A stretch of 64,000 bases of DNA from NCBI GenBank assembly GCA_946811185.2, contig OX328097.1, positions 62,029,063-62,093,062 of the forward strand. Reading direction: 5' to 3'. Positions 43,137-53,800 of this stretch are shown one piece after another. How positions within the stretch are numbered: the first letter of the stretch is position 1; every line of letters begins with the position of its first letter. The notes under the pieces are model-generated. The model worked only from the letters and a program-made list of their open reading frames with translations. It was not told the DNA's origin and made no database searches. A program made the translations under genes and the position numbers. Origin of the DNA: Hippopus hippopus. Lineage: Eukaryota; Mollusca; Bivalvia; Cardiida; Cardiidae.

Positions 43137-43533
43137 ATCTTAACAAAGACTGCTATTTTTCATTCACGTGAAAATCTGATTTTAAGATTAAAACATAGAA
43201 ATACATGTCGAAAATCCGAGAAAATAACGAGGTTTATTTCATGCTTTCCGGTAGGTTATCGAGAAATATCGGTGAAATATTTTTCGTTCTTACATTCTGT
43301 TACTAATAATAGTAACATTTTCTGCTGAAAATGGTGTAATATCAGTGTCACGCGAGGGCAGATATGGCGGGGCAACGGGCTGATATCTGATATCCTGCCC
43401 GTTGACAAGATATTTGTTCTAAATCTATAGCAACAGAACACTCGCTCGTAAACTAACGTTCTCAAAACATCCAGTTCGAATTTTAAAAAATGGCTGAATC
43501 AGTCCGTCAATCACTAGCGGAAAAATCTTCAGG

Positions 43534-43802
43534 TTGGTTGGTTGGTTGTATTGGGGTTTAACGCCACTTTAACAGCTAAGGTCATATCATGGCGGTCGGT
43601 GACGCACATGTGTTTCCTGGCTTTCTCACACCAGTACTAACACAACTTTCTTTCCAAAGCCACCGACTACTTTTCTCACATGCTTCAGCAGAGGTGAGAG
43701 GCGAAAATACGCCGGAAAGAAAGTTCGCCTCAACCGGGTATCGAACTCACAACCACCAAGTCATGAGTCCGACACGCTCACCACTGAGCCACCCGGGCGG
43801 GC
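43534..43802 (-). mobile_element. SINE S2 with 12-bp target duplication
   Basis: Perfect duplication AAAATCTTCAGG (43522-43533 and 43803-43814). tRNA-like head in reverse complement: GTGGCTCAGTGGTGAGCG. Body as in the 37.9-kb copy. Confidence 0.9.
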
Positions 43803-44301
43803 AAAATCTTCAGGACTACAGACAATGATTGAATCGCAAAACCAGCAAGCACGATAAATAGAGAATAGATTGTTGTTGTCTTGGATTTGGAAAGTTTATC
43901 GGGCAAGGCATGGTGTCAAAAGGCTTGTAGTTTTGCGAATTTTACCCGTTGAGCCGGGCGAACCGAGCCTGATTAAGTTTCCCAATCCAAAGCACCAACC
44001 ATCTATTTTATTTGTCCTATTTCTCATCTATAATGCATATCATACTAAATTGGTTATTTGGTTCGGAAAAACACACATACCGTCATCTTTTTAACTATGA
44101 ATAAAGATGAAGAACTGTCATTTAAAACGTCCTTATGTATACTGCAGCTGCGATAGTCATGACGTATGATGCATGATTACGTCATGAACGTGACGTTTAC
44201 CCGCGGAAAAAGAAGTTGTGTTGAACGAAGACAAGAATTTCCCTGTTTTAAGTGTTTAAACATGTTTTAAAAAAGAGCAAATGATGAATGAATGTAATAA
44301 A

Positions 44302-44446
44302 CAGGTTATTACACGGCTGATGAGGGCCGGAGAGTGATATCGGCCCGCCACCTCGAAATCTGCCCTCGGGCTAAATCCCTCGGGGCAGATATCAAGGTGG
44401 CGGGCCGATATCACTCTCCGGCCCTCATCAGCCGTGTAATAACCTC
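44302..44446. repeat. Long perfect hairpin
   Basis: Arms of about 60 bp around TCGGGCTAAATCCCTCG; only a few mismatches. Confidence 0.9.
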
Positions 44447-44468
44447 TATATATTTCATGGTTACGACC

Positions 44469-45378
44469 ATAGGGGTCCATAGTTTGACTCCTGTCACCCA
44501 TAGACTACAGTATATATTGTAAACAAGGGATTTAACTTTGTACAGACCGTTACTCGCCCCCATTACAAAAAACAATGTATCTTTTCTATGCTAACAGTTA
44601 TTCTCCTTATTCTTTCGACAACTGAGAGCTAAAACATTTTTCTACCAGAAAAACACAACTGTTTGTCAGTGGCTAATGCAGTCTGGCTGCTACGGTCGCT
44701 CGATCTTGTAAACTCGCTCAGAAATCTGCGCCATTGACAAGGGTTCGTACATTCGACTTTCAAGATATAAAATGCACTTTAGATCCAATGAAACACAGAA
44801 TTAGCGGTACACACCTTTAAATATGTTTCAAAATATTACTGACCTATAGTCTTTGTCTTCCATTACGACGAAACGCCTCAGAATGCGTTGAATTTGTGAT
44901 CCAGCAGCAAATTTCGTACAGCTGCCGCCATCTTATGTCATGTGACACTGTTTGGAACAGGAAATTTGATTGGTTGATATGTAGTGACAGTAGCGCATTC
45001 AACCAATGAAATTTTGTGCAGCTGCTGACATCGTTTGTCGCGTGACACTGTTTGTAACGAGAAGTTTCATTGGTTGATATGCGTGACTGTTAGTGTCGAA
45101 TGTACGAACCCTTGTCAATGGCAAAGATTTTTGAGCGAGTTTACAAGTTCGAAGGACTGCAGCAGCCAAACTATATTAGCCACTGACAAACAGTTGTGTT
45201 TTTCTGGTAGAAAAATGTTTTAGCTCTCAGTTGTCGAAAGAATAAGGAGAATAACTGTTAGCGTAGAAAAGATACATTGTTTTTTTTTTTTTGTAATCGG
45301 GGTGATTAACGGTCTGTACAAAGTTAAATCCCTTGTTTACAATATATAGTCTACGGGAGTCAAACTACGGACCCCTAT
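44469..45378. mobile_element. 910-bp element with ~290-bp TIRs
   Basis: Ends ATAGGGGTCC and GGACCCCTAT. The inverted arms (about 44469-44760 and 45090-45378) share GTTTACAATATATAGTC-type and TTTTCTACCAGAAAAACAC segments. Flanked by the direct duplication GGTTACGACC (44459-44468, 45379-45388). Very long TIRs plus a ~10-bp duplication fit a non-autonomous Mutator-like element (inference). Confidence 0.8.
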
Positions 45379-45662
45379 GGTTACGACCAGTGAAAATACC
45401 GATTTTTATATTCTAATTCTTCAATTGAAGGCGGAAACAGTTGTTCCCGCGCACTCGTTACAAAGGTAAAATGCGCGTGCCTCACAACCAGATGGAAATA
45501 TGACGTAATTTACCTTACATTTCTCGCGCTTTCAAGACGTAATATTGTAATGCGTTGCTATGCGGAGGGGATACGCCACGGGATATAACCGAAAAGAACT
45601 GTACTGGATTTTGATTAAGTTCTCCCCCCCCCCTTCCCCCAGAAAGGGTTAAAAGCATGAAA

Positions 45663-45840
45663 TAAATAGAGGATATTTGTTTTTTTCGGTGAAAGATCGA
45701 AATTTATTTCATCTCGTGAACATCATCTGTAATATTTTCACTCGTGGCTGCGCCACTCGTGAAAATATTACCGATGATGTTCACGAGATGAAATAAATTT
45801 CGATCTTTCACCGTAAAAAACAAATATCCTCTATTTATTT
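45663..45840. repeat. Terminal hairpin, ~88-bp arms
   Basis: Arms contain GAAAGATCGAAATTTATTTC, ATCTCGTGAAC and ATATTTTCACTCGTGGC around TGC. Compare 54727-54900. Confidence 0.9.
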
Positions 45841-45947
45841 TTACATTTTTGTACTGTTAAATTTCCTTTCTCGTTTGTACGTTAAAGCTGTTATTGCAGA
45901 ACAAGAACAAGAAGTAACTATATTTTTAACACAGTGAAAGACCTATT

Positions 45948-46012
45948 AGTCCCAGGGTTCAGTGGGTAGAGTCGCCGATCAAGGATTTGAAGCTCGTAGA
46001 TTCGTGTCTCAC
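45948..46012 (+). repeat. tRNA-like SINE head fragment
   Basis: GGTTCAGTGGGTAGAGTCG and GTAGATTCGTGTC resemble boxes A and B. No body. Confidence 0.35.
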
Positions 46013-46162
46013 CGGAAACAAATTTTCCATGACCTCCCCTCCTCCTCCCGCCCTTTTCCTTTCCTTTTTAACTAAAGGTAAACAGTCACGTCTTTCTGAA
46101 CTATCCTTACAAAATATCAACTCATCTCCCTTCTCCCGATAAATGGGTCAAACTCTGGTATA

Positions 46163-46284
46163 ATGCACAGGGACTCGATCCGGTAATTTTTTTGGTATCT
46201 TGTAAGTAAAAGTCTTTATTTAGTATAATTTACTTACAAGATACAAAAAAAAATTACTGGATCGAGTCCCTGTGGTTTAATGCC
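46163..46284. mobile_element. Palindromic MITE
   Basis: Arms CAGGGACTCGATCCGGTAAT ... ATCTTGTAAGTAAA and the inverse around a ~24-bp loop. Confidence 0.75.
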
Positions 46285-46340
46285 CCTTTAACCATTTATA
46301 TGACCATTGATACTTTCGTATGCATGTACGCGTTTACAAG

Positions 46341-46562
46341 TTATAACCCCTAGGCTGCTGAGCGCGGCTCAATGACCTTTTGTGGACAATGTAGATCAAG
46401 ATCAGACTGCACAGAACGTGCAGTCTGATCTTTGATCTACACTGTCCGACAAGGAAATATCTTTCCCCAGAAAAGTACATGTACTTTTATAAATAGCAAA
46501 AATTGGGTTTTTACTATCGGCTTGAAAGTTTCATTTCACATATTTAACAGGATAAGGGTTAA
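46341..46562. mobile_element. MITE-A copy
   Basis: TATAACCCCTAGGCTGCTGA at the left and AACAGGATAAGGGTTAA at the right; palindrome 46384-46448. Confidence 0.85.
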
Positions 46563-46709
46563 GTAGACAGTACTGAGGAGTTTGGTTTGGCACAATGTGT
46601 CATCAGACCTATGGATGCGACAACAACAACAACCAACCCATAAGCATATTCATTTTAGGTGCTCGCCAATATCGTTGCACAGTGCAGTAAGGCGATACGA
46701 GAAATGTAA

Positions 46710-46928
46710 GCGTCTTTAACGCACAATCCCGTGAATCGACGAGCCTTGTGGAAGGACTTTTTGAAACATTGTGGGAAAATGAGAAAAGCATTTCCTCCTT
46801 TTTCCACAATGTATCTGACCTTTTAGGGTGAAAACTCGTCATTTGAGCAACATTTGATACGTCGTTTGCTACTGCTTTTGAATGAATTTGAAGAGTTGTA
46901 AAATTTTGTCGTTGAGAAAAGAGTTCAA
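46710..46928. mobile_element. MITE-B copy with shortened loop
   Basis: GAAACATTGTGGGAAAATGA, AGCATTTCC, TCCTTTTTCCACAATG. Right end TTTTGTCGTTGAGAAAAGAG. Confidence 0.65.
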
Positions 46929-47244
46929 TGCAGTAACGTTGTAGCTTTACTACACTTAATAATGCCAAGTTTCAAGTTTTATTCATTTCCATATCCAGAA
47001 GGTCTTTAGACCCGAGTGGCAACATACATGTACATACAGGTATTGCTGACAACAATACAGTATATATAGAAATATATCGGCACACAATCTTATAGAATTA
47101 TAAAGCTACAGGGTAAAAAACGAAAAGTGATAAGAAACGATAAATTAGTAAGTATGAAACAGTGATGCAATTAAAACTTTAAATTGATATTTCCAGTCTA
47201 TTTGAAACAATTCGCGTATTTGACATACATATCCCCTTTCTCAG

Positions 47245-47345
47245 CGTATCGGGCTGTGTCGATCAAAGATCAGAATGTCCTTGATGTGCAGTCTGACCTT
47301 GATCTATACTACACGTACCATATCGCAGTAAAAGGTTCATGCAGG
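47245..47345. mobile_element. MITE-A remnant
   Basis: GTGTCGATCAAAGATCAGAA ... CAGTCTGACCTTGATCTATA. Confidence 0.45.
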
Positions 47346-47351
47346 GAAAAA

Positions 47352-47432
47352 TTTATGCACAGTGGTTCAGTCGGTAACAAATAGAGCTCGTAATCCGTGG
47401 GTCGTAGGTTCAAATTCCGGCTCAACGAGGCT
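47352..47432 (+). repeat. tRNA-like SINE head
   Basis: GTGGTTCAGTCGGTAACAAA and GGTTCAAATTCCGG; followed by unrelated sequence. Confidence 0.4.
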
Positions 47433-47639
47433 CTTCTTAAAACTGATGCTAGTCAATGCGACGGACATCATTTATCTCTTTCACTGCTGAGCATTGGTCC
47501 GATGATGGTTAATGGAAAGCAACTAGTAGCTAAAAAAAAAACTGTGTTAGTTTAGTTCAAACATATTTATTTTACATCGATTGAGAAACAAGTTCTTACA
47601 ACTTATGTAAATCTCTCTCGATTCTGCTTTTTGGGAATT

Positions 47640-47775
47640 ACACCAGTACTCGCGCCGATAGCGTGGGTCAATGAAGAATGCCAAAGTTGACACCCGCTCC
47701 CAGGTATTGAACTTGGTACTTTATGGTTACGAGGCCGACGCTCTACCTCACAACCACGGACACCACACCTTTGTG
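47640..47775 (-). repeat. tRNA-like SINE head, reverse
   Basis: In reverse complement: GTTGTGAGGTAGAGCGTCGG and AAGTTCAATACCTGGG. Confidence 0.45.
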
Positions 47776-47936
47776 TTAGGTGGTACATGTACTTGTAAAA
47801 GAAACTCCTGCAAAGCGCGGGTAGATGCACTGGCTACTATGCAATGAAGAATAAAAAGACCGCCATACATACACGCTAAGCTCTGAGCATCACTGGTTGA
47901 TCAAGCAATGATCTTGAATACGCGATGCAGTTCTTT

Positions 47937-48125
47937 CACCCTTTACCACAAAATCCCGATTTTTAACGTTCCTGAGGGGGAGCCTTTTGAAACATTGTGG
48001 GAAAAAGGGACAATGCTGGTAACCAGTATTTTCTCCTTTTCCCACAATGTTTTCTACCGTATCAAAGACAAATTCAATAATTTTGAGCCATAGTTAAATT
48101 ATTGTCTGTAGATGTTCAACTTTCT
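47937..48125. mobile_element. MITE-B copy, right end lost
   Basis: CACCCTTTACCACAAAATCC, then a strong palindrome at 47990-48058. Confidence 0.75.
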
Positions 48126-48666
48126 GCAGGAACTAATTTCTGCATTTAAGCACACGAAATTATTATCGTCGTTGCACATATAATAATACTTAAAGACTAT
48201 TAGCATTTGCATTTCTGAATTACAGTCATTTTCTTTGATACATATGCACCAGTGGTCACGGAAGATTGTGATAATACAATACTAGTACTCCAGCTGGCCA
48301 GCATCTGACACTTATTGACACTTGTGGAATTTGAAGAACAATTAGCCTCGCTAGTATTTGATCGGAACTTCCCGGAAACAGCTGGCTTCACAGGGATTTT
48401 ATTGAAGCTGGCAGCTCTGTCTCATAAGTTACTTGTTCTGGGTTAGTTTGTGGGAAATGTCCCCAACCTGCGGAATTTAATCTTATCGCTCACAGCTAGT
48501 CCCAGTGTTGATAAGTTTAACGATACTCTTCTTGATATTTGGACGTTTCTTGTGCACCGAAACTTCGGATGCGACCTGTCAAATACTAAAATCGCATTCG
48601 ATGTCAGTTATCTGTACATCATGCTCAGTCAGTTGTCATCTTAACTGGCTGATAAGCAGGCGTCAT

Positions 48667-48895
48667 CAACCCTTTACCACATAATCCTGTGTTTAATGAC
48701 CCTGAAGAAAAAAGCTTTTGAAAACATAGTGGGAAAAGGAGAAAATGTTGGTAACCAGCATTTTCTCCTTTTCCCACAACGTTTTCTACCTTTTTCAATA
48801 AAGGCACTGTAGCTTTAGCTAAATTCAATTTGTAGTCTGCAAACGCTTTGAATTTAGACAAATTTAAAAATTTTGTGGCTTGGTGAAGAGCCCGT
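48667..48895. mobile_element. MITE-B copy
   Basis: CAACCCTTTACCACATAATC at the left, palindrome at about 48720-48790, TTTTGTGGCTTGGTGAAGAG at the right. Confidence 0.8.
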
Positions 48896-49106
48896 TAGCT
48901 ACAGTGGCATTGATGGAACTATCAATTTATACCTGGCTGTTTAGAACAAAGATTTTATTGCCCTGACCGTGACCTCTGCAAGCCCACTTCTCACCGGGTG
49001 GTACCGGTATCTGATACAGATGCAATATGTGAAGAGTCGCAATCATCTGCGAATTTCGAGGATTTTTCTGCTCTGACACAAAAATACCATTTTCTTGATA
49101 AACTTT

Positions 49107-49318
49107 TTAACTCTTATCCTGCTAAATAAGTGGATTGATTTTTTTGAGCCGCTGGTAAAAATCCAAATTTTGCTATTTCAAAGGTATTTTTTGGTGGACA
49201 AGATGCCCTTCTCCGACATTGTATATCAAAGATCAGACTTCACGTTCTGTGCAGTCTGATCTTAATCTACACTGTCCGCAAAAGGTCAGTGAGTCGCGCA
49301 TAGCAGCCTAAGGGTTAA
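49107..49318. mobile_element. MITE-A copy
   Basis: TTAA at 49107-49110 and 49315-49318; ends CTCTTATCCTGCTAAATAAG and AGCCTAAGGGTTAA. It shares its right TTAA with a decayed MITE-B (to ~49480). Confidence 0.85.
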
Positions 49319-49736
49319 AGCATTTACCAAGCAAACCCGGTCTGAACGGCTCTAAAGGAGAAGGCTTTTAAAAGCATGGTGAAAAACAATGCATGTTCTC
49401 TGTTTCAACAATGTTTCTACTCGTATCTTTATTTAAAAAATACAAATCCCATCAATTGAGTGACTCCTAATTCGTCGGCTGTCTTCCGAGTCCGATATTT
49501 TGTCGTCTAGTAGGTCTTTTCAGGAGTTAACCAGTGCCATTCGTCTCGCGAGCTATGTAGTCTATTAGGCCTACAAGGAAAGTGGACGAAGGTCAGCCTG
49601 CACATCCGTGATATCCAACCTTATTCTGCCTTTTTTTTAATAACCATGGTCCATATCTTTAGCTCGCAGCTTGTGTAACAGATGACTGTTCAAAAATTAA
49701 AATATATTTGAAAGATATGGAGGATCAATGAACACG

Positions 49737-49977
49737 AATTTACTTTTTACCAAACGGTTAAACTTTGAACCCGACCAAAATCAAAGCACTTTGCAGACGA
49801 CAAAATGGATGTATTTCGAGCGATTATTTCTGTCTATGATTTGGTAAAAAACCATGTGGGAAATGGAAAAAATGCTGGTAAGGAGAAAATGCTGGCTGCA
49901 CGATTTTCTCCATTTCCCACAAAGTTTTCGAAAGCCCTCTCCTTTAGAGTCATGACTATGTGGGGAAGGGTTAAATT
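49737..49977. mobile_element. MITE-B copy
   Basis: TTTTTACCAAACGGTTAAAC at the left, GTGGGGAAGGGTTAA at the right; the loop is expanded by an extra GGTAAGGAGAAAATGCTGG. Confidence 0.75.
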
Positions 49978-50284
49978 TATTAGATCTTTGTACATCTACC
50001 CCGTGATTTGAAAACACTGACAAGTGGCAGACTTAGAAAGTGAAGGTTACGAACTTACGAGCAGTTTCCACGTCTGCCATACTATGGCCTGCTAGCTGCA
50101 AAACGAAAACAGCTCGTCCACAGGCGCTAAATAGCCTAATTCTAAGCTCACTATATACCTGTCTAAGTTCAAGTTGATCTTTAAAAATGGTAAGTATTCA
50201 TATTCAAGTGAAAGGCTAACCCTAATAGGCTATTGGCTATCACAACTGTACGATCCCTAACGTGCTTTTGCCAACAGTGTACCG

Positions 50285-50345
50285 GGTAGATAAACTTATC
50301 AGGCTGCACAGAACGTGCAGTGTGATCGTTGATTTACACTGTCTG
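50285..50345. mobile_element. MITE-A core remnant
   Basis: CAGGCTGCACAGAACGTGCA, then TGTGATCGTTGATTTACACTG. Confidence 0.45.
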
Positions 50346-50787
50346 CTTTGTTTTGCGACCTTTCTGGAAATCCAACATCAAAACCTTTTTTTTTTCCAGT
50401 GAAAATACCAGTTATTTTGATTTGGCGTTCTCAGACATGTTTAAGACTTCCAGACTCTCTAAGAACATAGGCCTACGGGTAAGCTAGAAATGCATTGAAA
50501 TGAAGAAAAGGAAAATATGCAAGGAAAAATAAAGTACTCGATGCAACTGATCAGCTCTGTTTCATAAATGAAAAAGCTGCATTTTGCCCAGCCACTTTGC
50601 GATGATAAGATTTGAGCCGCGAGACCCTTGTTGTTCAAAATCCTATCGGGGTGATGGAAACTTAGCAGGGGAGATTAATATAGTTTTACAACTGATTTAC
50701 ACCGCTTTAACGTGTCTAAAAATCAACAGTTTTCTGTCAATCTGGATTACTTCCCTTGCATAGATTCCGATGTAAACAATTTACAAA
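50346..50787. other. Upstream flank of probable IFT43
   Basis: No repeat recognised; should contain the promoter. No clear TATA box. Confidence 0.3.
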
Positions 50788-50829
50788 ATGGATGATGATT
50801 TTGGCTTAGACGGGGAAAACACAAAAAGG
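50788..50829 (+). CDS. IFT43: IFT43 exon 1
   Basis: ATG in context AAAATGG; 14 codons, phase 0, donor GTAACG. Confidence 0.55.
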
Positions 50830-53800
50830 GTAACGTTATGAGGAACTATATGAATGGATTATATTGATAAATGGTAGCGGTAATGTAGAGCGGTCCGACA
50901 GCTCACTGGTTAGAGCGCTCGCCCTGAAAGCGGGGAATGAGGGGAAGGGTCGGGTGTTTCGTCCTGGGTTCGCCAGAACCGAACCGGTCGCGCTTTCAAA
51001 AAATCAACGGCGTTATAACGCTATCTTCTCCCCAAAGGTTTACAGATCAGACCAAGAACCCTCGATATAGACTAATGAGCTTGAAAAATACTTAGCGTCA
51101 ATCAACTGCTTTCTAACAATACTGAAAATTTTCATATTTTAATTTTTCTAGAGATGTCACATCTCATTCCGACAAGTTATCACAAACAGAAGCCAGAAAG
51201 CAGTATGATGCTGTCCGGTAATCTTGTGCACTTAAGCAAACGAATGTTTACTTATGACACTAAAAGGAATTGCTCGATCCCCACAGCTATTTATCTATTT
51301 ATAGAAATATTTAATCTATATTATGACTTAAGATAGTTATAGAAAAATTCCCCGAACAACACAAACTTTTAAGAAGTAAGCTATAACCGTGAGATTTTGT
51401 CCGGCATACAACTGTGCGGTGATGTTGCGCACTTTTATAAAATGACGTCAGTGCAAAGGATTTCAAAAGTATTTGTGGCCCATACAAAGAAAAATTGTAG
51501 AAAAGAAATAATTGTGCACGATTCAGGCCTTTGATTCAGAACTTTGATAAAATGCCGACAAATAGGAAATGACTTTGTCGTCTGATAAAGGTTGCATGTA
51601 AATATAGAAAATAATGTTAAAACTGTTCCTTAATATCTTATTAAGTTGTAAAATATGTGTTAAATTGATTTGTCTTTGTGATGAGACATGAATTACTCGA
51701 TTAATTGACAGATAAAAAGTGTTAAAGCCAGCCTAATGGGGAATTGGGTCATTGGGCGTGTTTATGAATAATTAGTCAGGATGATGTCATAGTCAAACTT
51801 TAGACACTCTCAGGTACAAAATTCAGCTAGAGTTACTTTCTGAAGGTTTCCCTGTTATTCCGAATTCCTATGGTCTAAGAAACACTGCAGAAACAGATTG
51901 AATTCATCAAACACACTTGCGAAACAGGAATCTACTGAAGTGCGCAAGATTAGCAGACGCGCAAGATTACCGGACACGACGGTATACTAATGAACAACTG
52001 TGGTGATGTAGAGCAGTCTGGATAGCTCAGTGGTTAGATAACTTATCGGAAAAGCTAGTGATACCAGGTTTTGAGTTCTATACCTTCCACACCTTTTCCT
52101 CTGAATTTATCACAATGAGTCAGAAGCGGTTGCAAAAACCATACTGCAGTAGAGGTCTTGGTAACAGACAGAATCTTGGGTCTGGGTCATGTTTGGTCAA
52201 AAGACTCGGGTGAGCGGCTTCAGGGCCATCATTGCCCTCTTGTTTAAGGAGAACATGTACTCCCTGGAGTACAAGGTTTGGAGTGCAAGAGAAATTCTTG
52301 GAGTGTACTTAATAATGACAATTTTAGGGCCTCTATGAAGGAAAGAAAGGGTATGGTGTATTGATAATTTGGCTTGATTAAACTCACTTTGTAGTCATCT
52401 GCTCTTGAAAACAACATGGGTAATTTAAAAAAGAAGTTGCTTGTAATGTTTTCTTATTGGCAGGACCAGTTTCAGACAAACGACTTTCAACCTTATGGCC
52501 AGTAGAATTTTCTATTTCGCTGTCAGTTTCAGACACAAATTAGTTTTTGCTTATTGTTTTATAGAAATATGCATGTAAATTCACTGTAAAGCTGAAGAGA
52601 CAGTTTGAAATGCATAGGATTCGACTATGTGAAACCCATCTTTGTTGTGTCATGGGTTTTTGTGTTTTTTTGCAACAATTATTTTTTCATGCTAGTTAAT
52701 TTTTGGAGAGGTATTTCTGCATGATTTGACATACATTTATCAATTAGGGTAGCATGTAACTTCAAAAACTGTAACCTTACGCTAGAAAAGTGGATAAATA
52801 TCATTAATACTTTTAAATAAATTATATAAAAGCTTGATTAGCTGTGATAAACAGTGACATGTGCATCCTTCACACTTTATACTTTTTATATATGTCAGAG
52901 TTAAGATCTTTCAAATATCATGTAAAGACATTACTTGTTGCCAGTAGATACACCAGTGCTTCAGTTTTGGAGACATTTTTACAACTAACCAAAATTTTCA
53001 CCACTGGTGACTGAGAGGGAGACCCCTGAAACCTGTGCCTGCATGCGCATTTCACTTCATATTTTTGTGCATGATTACTCATTTTAAGTGTGTGAATTAT
53101 GCACATTATGTACATGAATGGGAACCCTGATTTACACAATATGAGTGAAATCCTTCTCATTTATTTAACTTTGTAATATATTTTAACTTTTTGCAGAGTG
53201 CAAAGCAAGGGAGACGTGCCCAATCTAAACAAGCAAAGGCACCACCAGCACCAGAATTTGAACCACCCTCAAACTCTCTCAAACCAGACCAGGACGAGGT
53301 AAAGTATTAAACTCTTGATCAATTACCGCATGACTACATCCTTTTTTTGGTCTCTGCAATGAACTGTTTTTGGAAACACAGAGAGAAAGGGAGGAACTGC
53401 AACACTGAGGGAAAAGGAGCCTTAAACAAGCAGTCGCTCTTTTCCTATCCTTTTTTTCAATAAAATTCAGTGACAGCAATCCTCTTTTCTTCAAATACCG
53501 GTACCTCTCCTTTTTGTTGCTTGTACAAGTTCGCTTTTGATAGACCTTAAATTAATCTGTTGAGATGATTGGACTAAAAAAACTAAATGGACACTTTCTG
53601 CCTAGATGGCCCAAAACTTCTTATTCCATGCTTATTTATGCCACTGTGTTTAGCTGTAGATCAAAGATTTGGCTGAACTGTACAGCCTGATCTTGACCTA
53701 TACTGGTCAGGAAAGCATCCCAAGTTGTGTTAATAAGTATTTACTATTACCTGAAATTTGGACATAAATCTGACAGTTACAGAGTAATTTGATATTTCTG

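Larger units (their letters stand above)
43287..44449. mobile_element. Nested insertion with terminal palindrome
   Basis: Defined by absence from the 54.7-kb copy. It contains a SINE (43534-43802) and a long hairpin at 44302-44446 (ATTACACGGCTGATGAGGGC, arms ~60 bp). No gene. Confidence 0.5.
43228..45845. mobile_element. Large hairpin-ended element with two nested insertions
   Basis: Compared with the inverted copy at 54727-55222, this copy carries inserts at 43287-44449 and 44469-45378. The remaining parts are 43228-43286 (CATGCTTTCCGGTAGGTTAT), TATTTCATGG, 45379-45655 and the terminal hairpin 45663-45840. Confidence 0.65.

Noticed and set aside
48450..48644. 64-residue open frame MGNVPNLRNLILSLTASP...
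   Set aside because: No homology recognised, no splice support, and AT-rich intergenic context.
50140..50200. ATG directly followed by GTAAGT (about 50187) as an upstream exon
   Set aside because: No coding evidence upstream; a single ATG codon before a donor is not enough to call an exon.
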